Shown piece by piece: positions 6,213 through 14,317 of a stretch of 14,317 bases of DNA. The position numbers and the translations under genes are program-made. Location of the stretch: NCBI GenBank assembly GCA_013416795.1, contig RQSC01000001.1, positions 34,159 through 48,475 on the forward strand. Direction: 5' to 3'. This stretch comes from Prasinococcaceae sp. CCMP 1430. Its lineage: Eukaryota; Prasinodermophyta; Palmophyllophyceae; Prasinococcales; Prasinococcaceae. The notes under the pieces were generated by a model that saw nothing but the letters and a program-made list of their open reading frames with translations, did not search any database and had not been told where the DNA came from. The number at the start of each line of letters is the position of its first letter. Positions within the stretch are counted from its first letter, which is position 1.

Positions 6213-9200
6213 TCAGCTGGCGTGCCCCCAGCCAGCGGCGTACCCAGCCGGTAGGGCAAAGGAACTGCCCGCGTAGACCGATGTGGGAGGCGGCTCGCGC
6301 ATGTGCGCGACGTCCGACTCGACCACTGCTATCCACTGGTCGTATTCCGCGTCGCTCAAGACATGCGCCCACGCTGGTCGACCGTCCGCGTTCTTGTCCT
6401 CTGCGGCGGGGCTATTGCTGCCGTTGTCACGCTTGGGAGCAGCGCCACTGCCTTTCTTGCCTGTCCTCTTACGCGTGCTTGCGACGCGTTTCTTTGGAAG
6501 AGCGGGCAGGCCGAGACCGCTTCCCAGCCCGGTGCCAATGCCTGAACCAGACGCACCTTCACCTGCATGAGCATCCACGGCTTTCGTGGCCGCGCCAGCG
6601 CCTGTAGGCTTCCTCTCCGGGAGCCTGGTCAGGCCGCTGCCACCAAAGTCAGAGAGCGCAGGCGTGGCACCCTCGCCTTCATCGGCGGTCGCCCGGACGG
6701 AACGGGCGGCCGGCGACGCCGCAGCTCCGCCGTGCCCACCCTCACCACGCAGGAGGACTGGAAGCTCGGGGGATCTCGGGGGGCTGGCGCGAGCCGTGAT
6801 GGTGCTGCCGCCCACGTGGAGCCGAGCAAGCGCGTCGGTGGCTGCACGCGGCGAGTTCTCGCGCGCGGCTGTGCTGTCGCTGGACGTGCCATACGCGCCC
6901 CTGCTCGCGGCCGCGCGCACGGCCTCACGCTCGGCGCGCACTTCGTCACTGTCGCTCATCTCCGGCAGCGGGTGCGAATCCATGAGCTCAACCACAGGTG
7001 ATTGAAGGGCCGAGTCCTCGCGGGCGAGCGTAGATTCCTCGGGCACGCGCGACGGCGATTCGATAGCATCAGGCTGATCGGGATCGTTGATCCCCGAACC
7101 AGCGCCTCGGCCGCTGCCAGCCTGCTCAGATTGCTGCTCCTGTGCCCGCTGCGCCGTCGAAGGCTGTTCCGCCAGCTGCTGCGTGTCCTCATCGTCCTGC
7201 TGCTGCTGGCCATGGCGCCGCCGCCTGCGCAGCTGCTGTTCCTGGGGCCGTTCCTGCGGCGAGCGTACGCCGGCGTGGCCACTTGAAAGCGGAGTGGGTG
7301 CAACATCACTCGCTCCCAGGTCAGCACTCGCATCCTGGCCCTCCCGCACAGCTTGCACGCTCACATGCGGTGGGTTGGCCGCGGCGTGCACACCGCTGCT
7401 AGCAGCGCCAGCTGACGCGCCTGGGGCATGCATGGGCGCATGCATGGCCGCCCCCTGCGCGAGCAGCGGGCCCAAGACGCCACGTAGCAGCGAAGCCTGT
7501 GCTGGATGCACCGCCGAGCGGCCGTCACCCGTCAAGAAGAGCGGGGGACGCACCGCATGCGTCGCCGACAGATCGGCCTCTGCACCAAGCTGGGACTGTG
7601 CGTGGCCATGCGGATGCTGCCCAGCCGCACCCTGCTGCGACTGCGCACCCGGCTGCACAGCAGTGTGCGTGCTACCACGCGTGCCACCACATACGTGCGA
7701 TAGCTCCATCATCAGTGCACCAAGGGTGCTCAGCTCCTGGCACAATCGGCGGCGGCGCGCACTGTCGACGCCGAGGGCGAAGTCAGAGTGAGCACGGTCG
7801 TCAGGGATACGCGGGTGAACGCACCAGCGAGCGCACAACGGCAACTAACTATCAGTAAGCATCCGCCATGGCGCTTGTTCCGCGCAGCCGCAGCCGCACC
7901 TCATGTCGTCACTGGCAGAGCCTCCAGCGCCAGCCCGTGCCGACGCGCGCAGCAGCACGGCCAAATTGGTAAGTGCGCGCGGTGCCCTGCGGCTGAGAAC
8001 AGCAGCTGCTGCCTCGGCCGCCTCGGCGGTCTCGAGGGCGAGTTGGCGGGCGTCATCGTGCTCAACGTCATGCACCGCACCGTCGCCGTCCACGCTGCTG
8101 GAGCCACGCGCCACAGGATGTGGCGCGGGCGTCGCATGGTAGAATTCAGACCCGATCGTCGCCGCGGTCGAGAACGCCGTTGAGTGCGAGAGCGCGGTGA
8201 TGTTCGTCACGCCACTGCTAGCGAGCGACGCGACGCTGGCGCTATCGTCGTTCTCGTGCGTGCCGAGCTCGCCAAGCTCATCGACGGGCTCGCCAAGCTC
8301 GGAGCCACCGGCCTCCGACGTACAGCGGAGCCGCTCTGCGCCACCAAAGTCGAGCGAGTGCACACTCGTGGTATCCGAGAACGCGTAATCGGCAGCAGTG
8401 GGCGCGGCAGCGCTGCCTCGCGTGGACGGGCGCGCGGTTGCGACCGCCGGGAAGCGCTGCGGGAAGGAGCTGAGGCACGCGCGCACGGCAGAGAGAGCCG
8501 TGGTGCCTTGCTGCCCTTGCTGGGCGCTCGCGCTCGCGTTCGCGTGCGCGCTCGAACTCGCGCCCTGCGCCTGCAGATGCGCGTCGGCATCGCGCTCTGC
8601 CCCGCCGTCAGGCTGCGACTCCTGCGATTGTCGTGGTTGCTGGCCTTGCTGGCCTTGCTGTGCGTGCTGGCCCCGCGCTTGCGCCTGGTTCAACGCCATC
8701 TGCACCATCTCGCTGACGTTCGGCATGCCCGCCACACCTTGCGCGGCGCCCACGGTGGCACCGTCCAACTCGACGCTGAAGCTGTGCGTCACCGTGTGCG
8801 ACGGCGTCTGCGCCTGCGCTTGGGGTGCTTGCTCGCCCTCGCTGTCCTGCGCCTGCTGCTGCTGCTGCCGTGCCCCGTCGGTGCCAGCGTCTCCCCGCGC
8901 TTGCGGCTGGCCCATAGCTGCCGCAATCGTCTCGCTGATAATGGCGCTCATGTCGGGCACCCCCGACACCCCCGTCCCCGCGCCATCAGTGGCGTCCGCG
9001 CCCGCAGAGATGGGGATGTCGGCGATGTGAACGTGCGCGGACACCACGGAAGGGCGCAGCTGCGCCGGCGGCGCGACGTCCGCCGGATCGGAGAGCAGCA
9101 CACCCAGCGGGCGCACGACGAGGTGCAGAGTATCGCCGTCCTCAACGCCGAACGACTCGAGCGTCGCGCCCGCGCCCGCGTCCGCGCCCCCGCCGGTGCT

Positions 9201-9425
9201 GGTGCCGGTGGCGGCCGCGGCGGCTGGCGCGACGTCGGCCATCACGCGCCCGCGGAAGATAAGCCGCTGGTTGGACGCTGCCGCGCCCGAGCGCCCCTCG
9301 AGCAGCAGCTTGAGCGCATGCACGGTGGCGCCCCGCGGCACCGCCAGGTCGTACGTGTGGTTGTCGAGCGTCTTCACGTGCAGGCGCAGCTCGCCGCCGG
9401 GCGCACCACCGGCGCCCGCGTCCAT
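6213..9425 (-). CDS. BAG6/Scythe-like protein with N-terminal ubiquitin-like domain
   Basis: BAG6 is a chaperone of the cytosol and nucleus that holds hydrophobic or mislocalised proteins and steers them to tail-anchored insertion or degradation. Exons are 9425-7900 and 7761-6213, giving 1024 residues. Residues 13-105 form a ubiquitin-like domain (LRLHVKTLDNHTYDLAV, NQRLIFRGR, VEDGDTLHLVV) with an Ala/Gly insert near 64-88. Then come two similar segments (VPDMSAIISETIAAAMGQ and MPNVSEMVQMALNQ), Gln- and Ser-rich disorder, and a helical part split by the intron (ALTNLAVLLRASARA, then LCQELSTLGALMMELSHV) that resembles the helices before the ISPTG-like region in plant and animal BAG6. A basic cluster near 931-952 (PKKRVASTRKRTGKKG) is a likely nuclear localisation signal. 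The C-terminal W..VLSDAEYDQW...ESD..H.REPP..S.Y resembles the end of BAG6-type proteins. Ubiquilin is less likely: no STI1 or UBA domain is seen. Confidence 0.82.
7762..7899 (-). other. Intron in BAG6-like gene
   Basis: A 138-bp minus-strand intron, donor GTGCGG at 7899, acceptor GTCGACAG ending at 7762 after a C/T-rich stretch. It joins the two long frames through a split Ser codon. Without it the first exon would stop 18 codons later at about 7845. Confidence 0.85.
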
Positions 9426-9730
9426 CGCGGCAGCCCCCGCGGCGCGCGCGCTCGCGCGCGCTCGCGAGCCCTCCTTCGCGTCGGACAGGGACGCGCGGCT
9501 GGACGGGTGGGCGTGGACCGCGATCGGGGCACGGTGTGGCGGACCCGAGGGTGGAGCGCGGCGGCGGCGAGCGGGCGTACTCGTGCGGCGCGTGGCGTCG
9601 CTTTTTTAATTCCGCCCGCATTTCCGCCGCATTTCCGCGCTCCCAAAAAATCCCCGCCTGACGATTGATGGATATTTCGCCGCGAATTTCCACGCCGAAA
9701 CGACGCGATAAAAAAAGGGCGCATGCGATC
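9426..9730 (-). promoter_or_regulatory. Putative promoter region of the BAG6-like gene
   Basis: Upstream of the BAG6-like ATG the composition shifts to AT-rich at 9600-9720. It has T6 and A6/A7 runs, a tandem CATTTCCGC at 9619-9627 and 9630-9638, and the near-palindrome TTCGCCGCGAA at 9676-9686, both reminiscent of E2F/DP-type TTTSSCGC sites. No TATA box is clear. Use as a promoter is inferred from position. Confidence 0.4.
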
Positions 9731-9971
9731 GGCGCCGGCGCTGCGCCTCCGAAGAAAGGGTTCGGATGTAAGGGTTGAAATGTAGGGTCCATTTGGTGCG
9801 CGAAGGCCTCGACGGAGAGCGAGGCGGCCAGAGTGCACGAGGAGAGAGCGCGCGCGCGCGCGGCGGTCAAGCAAGCAGGCCCTCCACGGCGATTTACTGG
9901 CATGGTACGTACGTACATGTATGTATACAACAGGATTCGCGCGACTCATCGCGCTCGGCATGCCGCGGCGC
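9731..9971. other. Intergenic, 3' side of ABC gene
   Basis: No gene is supported here. It should contain the 3' untranslated region of the minus-strand ABC gene. It includes a CG-alternating run near 9848-9862 and a 25-base alternating purine-pyrimidine tract at 9905-9929. Confidence 0.5.
9905..9929. repeat. Alternating purine-pyrimidine tract, GTAC repeats
   Basis: Twenty-five bases alternate strictly purine and pyrimidine. The first twelve, GTACGTACGTAC, are a perfect palindrome and three GTAC units, followed by ATGTATGTATACA. Such tracts can adopt cruciform or Z-like structures; it lies about 45 bp past the ABC stop codon in the 3' flank. Confidence 0.8.
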
Positions 9972-11980
9972 TCAGATGGATGCGTTCTCGCGCAGGTCAT
10001 AGTAGAGCCCGCGCGCGGCGAGCAGCGACTCGTGCGTCCCCTCCTCGGCCACGGCGCCGTCACGCATCACCACGATGTGGTCCGCCTGGCGCACGGTCGA
10101 CAGGCGGTGCGCGATGACGAGCACCGTCCTCTTCGTGCCTGCGGTCCCCTGCGCGTGCATCGCGTTGTCGAGCGCGGCCTGCACGAGCGCCTGGCTCTCT
10201 GGATCCAGCGCCGAGGTGGCCTCGTCGAGCAGCAGCAGCCGCGGATCGCGCACGAGCGCGCGAGCGATTGCGATGCGCTGCTTCTGCCCCCCGCTGAGGG
10301 TCTTCGCCTTGACGATCGTATCATATCCCTCTGGCAGCCTTTCGATGAAGTCGTTGGCGTTGGCCGCGCGGGCCGCCTCGCGCACTTGCGCATCGGTTGC
10401 ATCAGCGCAACCGTATCGAATGTTCTCTCGCACGCTGGTCTCGAAGAGCTGGGGCTCTTGCGACACCACCGAGGTTTGAGCGCGCAGCCAGCGCAGGTCG
10501 CGCCCCGGGTCCATCTCAGTGCCATCGATGAGGATGCGTCCCGAGTCAGGCGCGTACAGCCCTTGCACGAGCTGCGCGACCGTCGATTTTCCTGAGCCAC
10601 TCGCTCCGACGAGCGCGGTCGTTCCCGGCCGCAACTCGAGCGAGCATCCTCGAAGGACGTGGGCGCCCGGACGTGAGGGGTACGAAAAGTGGACGTCCTG
10701 GAAGCTGATGTTTCCCATGAATCGCCGCTGGTCGGATGGATGCCGCTCGTGCGCGTCGCCCGTGTCATGCGCTCGCTGATGCTTGGACTCGGCCAGTTCC
10801 ACCGACGACGGCAGCTCCGACAGGCGCACGACGCGTTCGCAGGCCCCCAGACCCTCCACCAGCGACGCCGCCTGCTCACCCACCGCCAGCGCCGCTCCCA
10901 AAACCATCTCTGTGTAGAGCGCGAACGTGGTGACCGTCTGTCCGTCCGAGAGGCCAGCAAGCCCCATCGACCCGCCCACAAGCAACGCTGTCAATTTCGT
11001 GCCCTGGAAGAGGCCCGACCCAAACGTCGTAAAGAGGCCGTAGGCGGCCGCCTGCCGAGCTGCAACTGCGCACACGTCGGCGTTGGCGGCGTCGAAGCGC
11101 GCCGTCTCGCGCTCCTCCCCGCCAAAGGCGCGCACGAGCTTGGGGCGCGAGAGCGCCTCGCCTGCCGTGCGGCTCACCCCCGCGAGCGTGTCCTGCTGTG
11201 CGCGCGCCGCGCGGCGCGCGAACGCGCCGTAGCGAGTGGTGAGCGTCCAGTGCGCGGCCCCCACCACGAACACAATTCCTGCGAGCTTGGGGCTGAGGTG
11301 CACCAGGAAGGCCGCTCCGAACACCATCTGGATGGCGTTGCGCAGCAGCACGTTGAGGTGCAGGCCCAGCGCGCGCGCCACAGCCTGGCAGTCGTTCGTC
11401 ACGCGGGACGTCAGCTCCCCCGAGTCGAACCTGCGGGTGAGGGCGTACCATGATGGTACGTAGACACCGGGTTGGGGATTGGAGTTGAGGTTAGCGTTTG
11501 GAGGGTTTAACACACACAGCGCGCCCGCACGGCACCGCCGCAGGCGCTGTGGTTCGCGCGGCCACCGCGCCCATGCACGCACCTGTCGAAGAATTCCATG
11601 TCGGTCCTGACGAGGGCCGCGAAGAGCCGCGCGCGCAGCCTCGCGACCATGCGATAGTTGAGCACGGAGAAGAGCATGCCGCGCACGCCAGCGGCGAGCG
11701 AGGCCGTAACGGCGAGCGCGAGCAGGAGGCGTGCGGATGTGGCAAACGCCGCCGCGTCACCGCCGGCCGCCGCGAAGATGAGTGCCGCCACGCACGCGGG
11801 CACGCACAGCTCGGCTGCAGACGCCACTACGAGTGCGACAACCGCGCCCGCGTACACCGCGCGCTGCTCCGCAACGAGCCCGAGCAGCCTCGCGGCCGTC
11901 TCGCGCAGCGGCAGCTGCTCGCCACTTGAGCTGTCGCCGCGCGCAGCGCCGCCCGCCTCGCCTGCGTCCGCCTCTCGCAC
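9972..11980 (-). CDS. ABCB-type half-transporter (TAP-like), 5' end unresolved
   Basis: An ATP-driven exporter subunit expected to dimerise in a membrane. Exons are 11980-11583 and 11430-9972, joined through a split Arg codon (FFDR/FDSGEL), giving about 618 residues, a normal length for a half-transporter. The N-terminal half has the ABC type-1 membrane domain ([13 protein letters not shown] onward; [21 protein letters not shown] is the usual intracellular loop). The nucleotide-binding half is intact: Walker [10 protein letters not shown] (about 10585-10611), Q-loop SQEPQLF, signature LSGGQ (10284-10298), Walker [13 protein letters not shown] (about 10202-10237), and the H-loop in VIAHRLST. 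The substrate cannot be told; TAP, ABCB8/10 and plant TAP-like proteins all share this layout. No in-frame ATG exists upstream as far as the N at 12443; the coordinate 11980 is only the first GTG, so an upstream exon is needed. Confidence 0.9.
11431..11582 (-). other. Intron in ABC transporter gene
   Basis: A 152-bp minus-strand intron, donor GTGCGT at 11582 and acceptor CCGCAG ending at 11431. It contains a short inverted repeat GTACCAT/ATGGTAC near 11446-11460. Splicing restores the conserved FFD..SGE loop. Confidence 0.9.
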
Positions 11981-12039
11981 TCCCGTCGGCAGCGCCCACC
12001 ACGTGCGCCAGCCGCGCCAGCCGCGCCGAAGCTCGACAG

Positions 12040-12442
12040 CATTGTTTGACCGACTCGATACTCTGTCGCGCCGTCGTAGACGGAGAGGTAGCGCTCGGCG
12101 GCGCCGCCATCATCGCCCCCCGTCACCGCCACCACTTTGTACATGACCTCGGCCCACGAGGGCGGCGCGGTCGGCACGCGGGCTGGGCGCGTCGACGTTG
12201 ACACCTCGTAGTCGGCGCGCAGCTGCTGGAGGACGCGCATTCGCTCGCCGGCGTCGGAGTCATCGACAGACCGGCCGAGAGGCGCGCAAGCACGAGGAAT
12301 GCCCGCCGGATCAGGCCGCGCATCGAGCAGACGCATCGCGCTCACGAGCGCCTCGGCCGCCTCTGCCGCGGCTGCGGCAACGACCACGTCACCGCCCGTG
12401 GGCGCCACAGAATCCGCGGGCGCGGCCCGCAAGCCAGCGCCG
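12040..12442 (-). CDS. Coding segment with YDGxTEYRVG motif, both ends unresolved
   Basis: An open minus-strand frame runs from the N at 12443 leftward. Its visible sequence includes an acidic, helical part (AGERMRVLQQLRADYEV), then SWAEVMYKVVAV, and RYLSVYDGATEYRVGQTM ending near 12040. The last part looks like a conserved small domain I have seen in protist proteins of mixed architecture (pattern S(I/V)YDGxTEYxxG), but I cannot name it with certainty. The expected continuation of that domain is absent: the same frame goes on only as a low-complexity shadow of the ABC exon. It may be a gene fragment beside a misassembly, or an upstream exon of the ABC gene. Function unknown. The plus-strand frame across it is Arg-rich noise. 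Confidence 0.45.
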
Positions 12443-12443
12443 N
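12443..12443. other. Single N, probable contig join
   Basis: One undetermined base. To its left the coding strand is minus (YDG-motif segment); to its right the coding strand is plus (transporter whose first membrane segment is missing). Both genes appear to be cut here, so unknown sequence is probably missing. Confidence 0.6.
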
Positions 12444-14057
12444 GCGTCGGCGGCCGCCGTCGGCGCCGTGCTGCAGCTCGCAAAGCTGGCGCTCGCGGAC
12501 GCGTCGGGGCGGTACCTGGGCGCGACGGCGTACGGCGCGCGCGCCGCGTTCCTCGCGCCGTTCGCGCTCACCAAAGCGACCACAAACCTGTTCGTCGGCG
12601 CCGCCGCTGACGAGCGCGGCAGGCGGCCGCTCGCGCTCGCGGGATGGCTGCTGGGGGGCGTCATGATGCCGCTGGCTGCGTACGCGGTCGACGCGCTCGG
12701 CGCGAGCACTGCAGGCTGGATTGCCGTGTGCGTGACGGCCGGCTCGCTCGGACTGCACCAGGGGCTCACATGGTCTGTGGCGGTGTTCTTCGCCGTCGAC
12801 GTGGGCGGCGAGCGCCTGCGCGGCCTCATGAGCGGCGCGGCGGAGAGTTTGGGCTATGGCGCAGCGGCAGTCGCTGCTCGCGTGTACGACGGGTGGGAGG
12901 CGCGCGCGGTGAGCTGCGCTTGGGCGCTGCCGCTCGGAGAGCGCACGCCCGAATGCGCCGCGCAGGCAGGCCAATGCGAGGTGGCGGACGACTGGGTGAC
13001 CGCGTGCGCGGGCGCGTGCGTGTGCCATGGCTACATGGGCGCCTTCGCCGTCATCGGCATGGTCTGCGTCGCGGGATTACTCATGGTGTACTTGGGCATG
13101 TATGAGACCGCGCCGGCGCTGGTGGAGGCCGAGGGGTGCAAGACGGCCTTCTTCGAGCTCAGTGAGGTCGCCACCGCTGATGACGCGGCGTTCGATGCCG
13201 GTGGCGACCACGTCGGGAGCGGCGTTGGCGGCGGCGATGCCGCGGACGGTGACGGCGGCGCCGGGGGCGGCCACTCAGACGACAAGGACGCAGAGGAGGC
13301 GCGGCTCATCGGGCGAGGCGAGGGTGACCCCGTGCTCTTTCACGGCGGCAGTCGCAGGGAGAGTGGCGGAAATTCGGTCGGTCGCAACGGCGGCGACCGA
13401 GTGCGCGCCGAGGCCGAGCGCCCGCTGGGTGCCGAGCTGGGCGCCGCACCGCGGCGCCGCGCAGTGTGGGCGCGGACGCTGTGGGGCTGTCGCTCGACAC
13501 GCGCGATGTGCGCGGCTGGGTTGGTCACGAACGGCGTCACCGGGCTGGTGTGGGGCGTCGTCAGCGTGTGGGCGCGCGACGCTGCCGGTCTCAGCGGCGC
13601 GCAGCGCGACGCCGCGCTGGGCGCGTACGCGCTGGGGAAGGGGCTGGTACAGCTCGCGTCGGGCGGGCTGAGCGACTGGCTCGGAAGGAAGTGGCTCGTG
13701 GCGGGCGGACTCGCGGCCAACGGCGCCGCGCTGGGCGTCCTCGCGGCGGCTGCCGCGGCGCACCTCGCGCCGCAGGCGAGCAATCGCTACCTCATGGGCA
13801 CCTTCGTCGTCCTCGGGCTGGGCACGGGGCTCCTCTACCCAGTGATGGCCGCGGCGGTGTGCGACCACACGAGCCGCGGCGCGCAGGCGACCGCGATCGG
13901 GGCGTTCCGCTTCGCGCGCGACTCGGGATACGCCGTGGGCGCCGTCGCGGGGCTCGTGGCGGACGCGGGCTCCGCGCCTGCCGCCATGGGCGCGTGCGCG
14001 CTCGCGTGCGCCGCCGCCGCCGCCGCAGTGGCGTGGTGGTACAGGGAGCGGCGATGA
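12444..14057 (+). CDS. Major facilitator superfamily transporter, 5' truncated
   Basis: A membrane carrier, 537 residues visible, with no intron seen. The frame begins at the N, and the first transmembrane helix is at least partly missing. Both halves carry the MFS motif A between helices 2 and 3: GAAADERGRRPL (about 12598-12633) and GGLSDWLGRKWL (about 13663-13698). The segment LHQGLTWS..FFAVDVGGERLRGLMSGAAESLGY resembles a prokaryote-like MFS group with NQGLTWS...DLVG..RRGLAxGxxE..GY; substrate unknown. A Cys-rich loop with six Cys lies between helices 5 and 6 (12913-13026). The central loop (about 13110-13480) is Gly/Asp- then Arg-rich and probably cytosolic. The C-terminus ends shortly after the last helix with WWYRERR. 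Convergent with the next gene, 54 bp apart. Confidence 0.87.
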   Translation, partial: ASAAAVGAVLQLAKLALADASGRYLGATAYGARAAFLAPFALTKATTNLFVGAAADERGRRPLALAGWLLGGVMMPLAAYAVDALGASTAGWIAVCVTAGSLGLHQGLTWSVAVFFAVDVGGERLRGLMSGAAESLGYGAAAVAARVYDGWEARAVSCAWALPLGERTPECAAQAGQCEVADDWVTACAGACVCHGYMGAFAVIGMVCVAGLLMVYLGMYETAPALVEAEGCKTAFFELSEVATADDAAFDAGGDHVGSGVGGGDAADGDGGAGGGHSDDKDAEEARLIGRGEGDPVLFHGGSRRESGGNSVGRNGGDRVRAEAERPLGAELGAAPRRRAVWARTLWGCRSTRAMCAAGLVTNGVTGLVWGVVSVWARDAAGLSGAQRDAALGAYALGKGLVQLASGGLSDWLGRKWLVAGGLAANGAALGVLAAAAAAHLAPQASNRYLMGTFVVLGLGTGLLYPVMAAAVCDHTSRGAQATAIGAFRFARDSGYAVGAVAGLVADAGSAPAAMGACALACAAAAAAVAWWYRERR

Positions 14058-14111
14058 GGACAAAAAGCGTAATAGTGAGCGTAATTACGTCGGCAGGCAG
14101 CGGGCGCGCGC

Positions 14112-14246
14112 TCAGCGCTTCCTGGCGGCGCGCCGCCGGCCAGCCTTCTTCACCGCGCCCTGCGCCGCGTCCACGACCTCCTCGCCGGCTTCCCTCACGC
14201 TCTCCACGCCGGCCTCGATGCTCTTCCTCGCGGCCCTGACGCCGTC
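14112..14246 (-). CDS. Apparent last exon of a basic, amphipathic helical protein
   Basis: On the minus strand an acceptor GCGCAG (ending 14247) is followed by 44 codons and a TGA at 14114-14112. Nearly every codon ends in G or C, as in the real genes here. The peptide is DGVRAARKSIEAGVESVREA then GEEVVDAAQGAVKKAGRRRA, ending ARKR. Valine or isoleucine recurs every 3-4 residues with charged residues between, in a loose 11-residue period (SIEAGVESVRE, AGEEVVDAAQG, AVKKAG), like amphipathic helices of LEA or apolipoprotein type. The basic tail could bind nucleic acid or target the nucleus. An in-frame TGA upstream of the acceptor supports an exon boundary. The rest of the gene is outside the window. 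Confidence 0.45.
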   Translation of the reverse strand, partial: DGVRAARKSIEAGVESVREAGEEVVDAAQGAVKKAGRRRAARKR

Positions 14247-14317
14247 CTGCGCGGGCGCGTCCGGCGACCAAAATCGCGCGCGGCGGCCGAGTCAGCGCGC
14301 CGCGGTCAGCGCGCGGG

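Noticed and set aside
1-9425. Beclin and BAG6 as parts of one proteostasis gene cluster
   Set aside because: They are far apart, on opposite strands and separated by unrelated genes and a probable contig join; co-location is best taken as chance.
8184-9668. A 494-residue plus-strand frame opposite the BAG6-like gene
   Set aside because: It is Arg/Leu-rich antisense of a GC-rich exon, with no recognisable domain, while the minus strand shows a clear ubiquitin-like domain.
12198-12443. The plus-strand frame continuing the MFS transporter to the left of the N
   Set aside because: The sequence there is Arg/Pro-rich and lies opposite a better minus-strand coding segment; the MFS homology starts only after the N.
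13275-14063. A 262-residue minus-strand frame opposite the MFS gene
   Set aside because: Arg/Ala/His-rich antisense shadow; the plus strand has membrane helices and two motif A copies.

Overview
The window looks like nuclear DNA of a eukaryote with a very GC-rich, compact genome, most likely a unicellular alga or another protist. Evidence: short spliceosomal introns (115-155 bp, GT-AG) interrupt at least six genes; the proteins are typical of eukaryotes (Beclin 1/ATG6, a BAG6-like ubiquitin-domain protein, a TAP-like ABC half-transporter, a GT32 sugar transferase); there are no operons or ribosome binding sites; third codon positions are almost all G/C. A GC-rich microalga such as a haptophyte fits, but nothing here fixes the lineage. 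Single Ns at 3724 and 12443 look like contig joins, and genes are broken at both.

Layout, left to right. 1-1215 (+): 3' part of Beclin 1/ATG6, two exons. 1413-2472 (+): a TauD/TfdA-type 2-oxoglutarate/Fe(II) dioxygenase, two exons, preceded by an unbroken run of 51 C that abuts its apparent splice acceptor. 2629-3233 (-): a rhodanese-domain protein, convergent with the dioxygenase. 3725-4939 (+): a GT32 family (OCH1/SUR1-type) glycosyltransferase, 5' end lost at the first N. 5249-5872 (-): a small predicted secreted protein whose 5' end lies in an inverted duplication. 6213-9425 (-): a 1024-residue BAG6/Scythe-like protein in two exons. 9972-11980 (-): an ABCB-type half-transporter. 12040-12442 (-): a coding segment of unknown function that runs into the ABC gene. 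12444-14057 (+): a major facilitator transporter, 5' end lost at the second N. 14112-14246 (-): apparent last exon of a basic helical protein.

The genes do not form an obvious pathway. Beclin 1 (autophagy) and BAG6 (protein quality control) are both proteostasis factors, but their presence within 10 kb is treated as chance. I found no CRISPR array, rRNA, tRNA, insertion sequence or clearly new multi-gene system. The points most worth checking are the inverted duplication at 5831-6040, the repeated acceptor-plus-stop modules at 5055-5150, the C51 splice tract with no ATG for the dioxygenase, the reading-frame puzzle at 11980-12442, and the GTRCG form of most splice donors.
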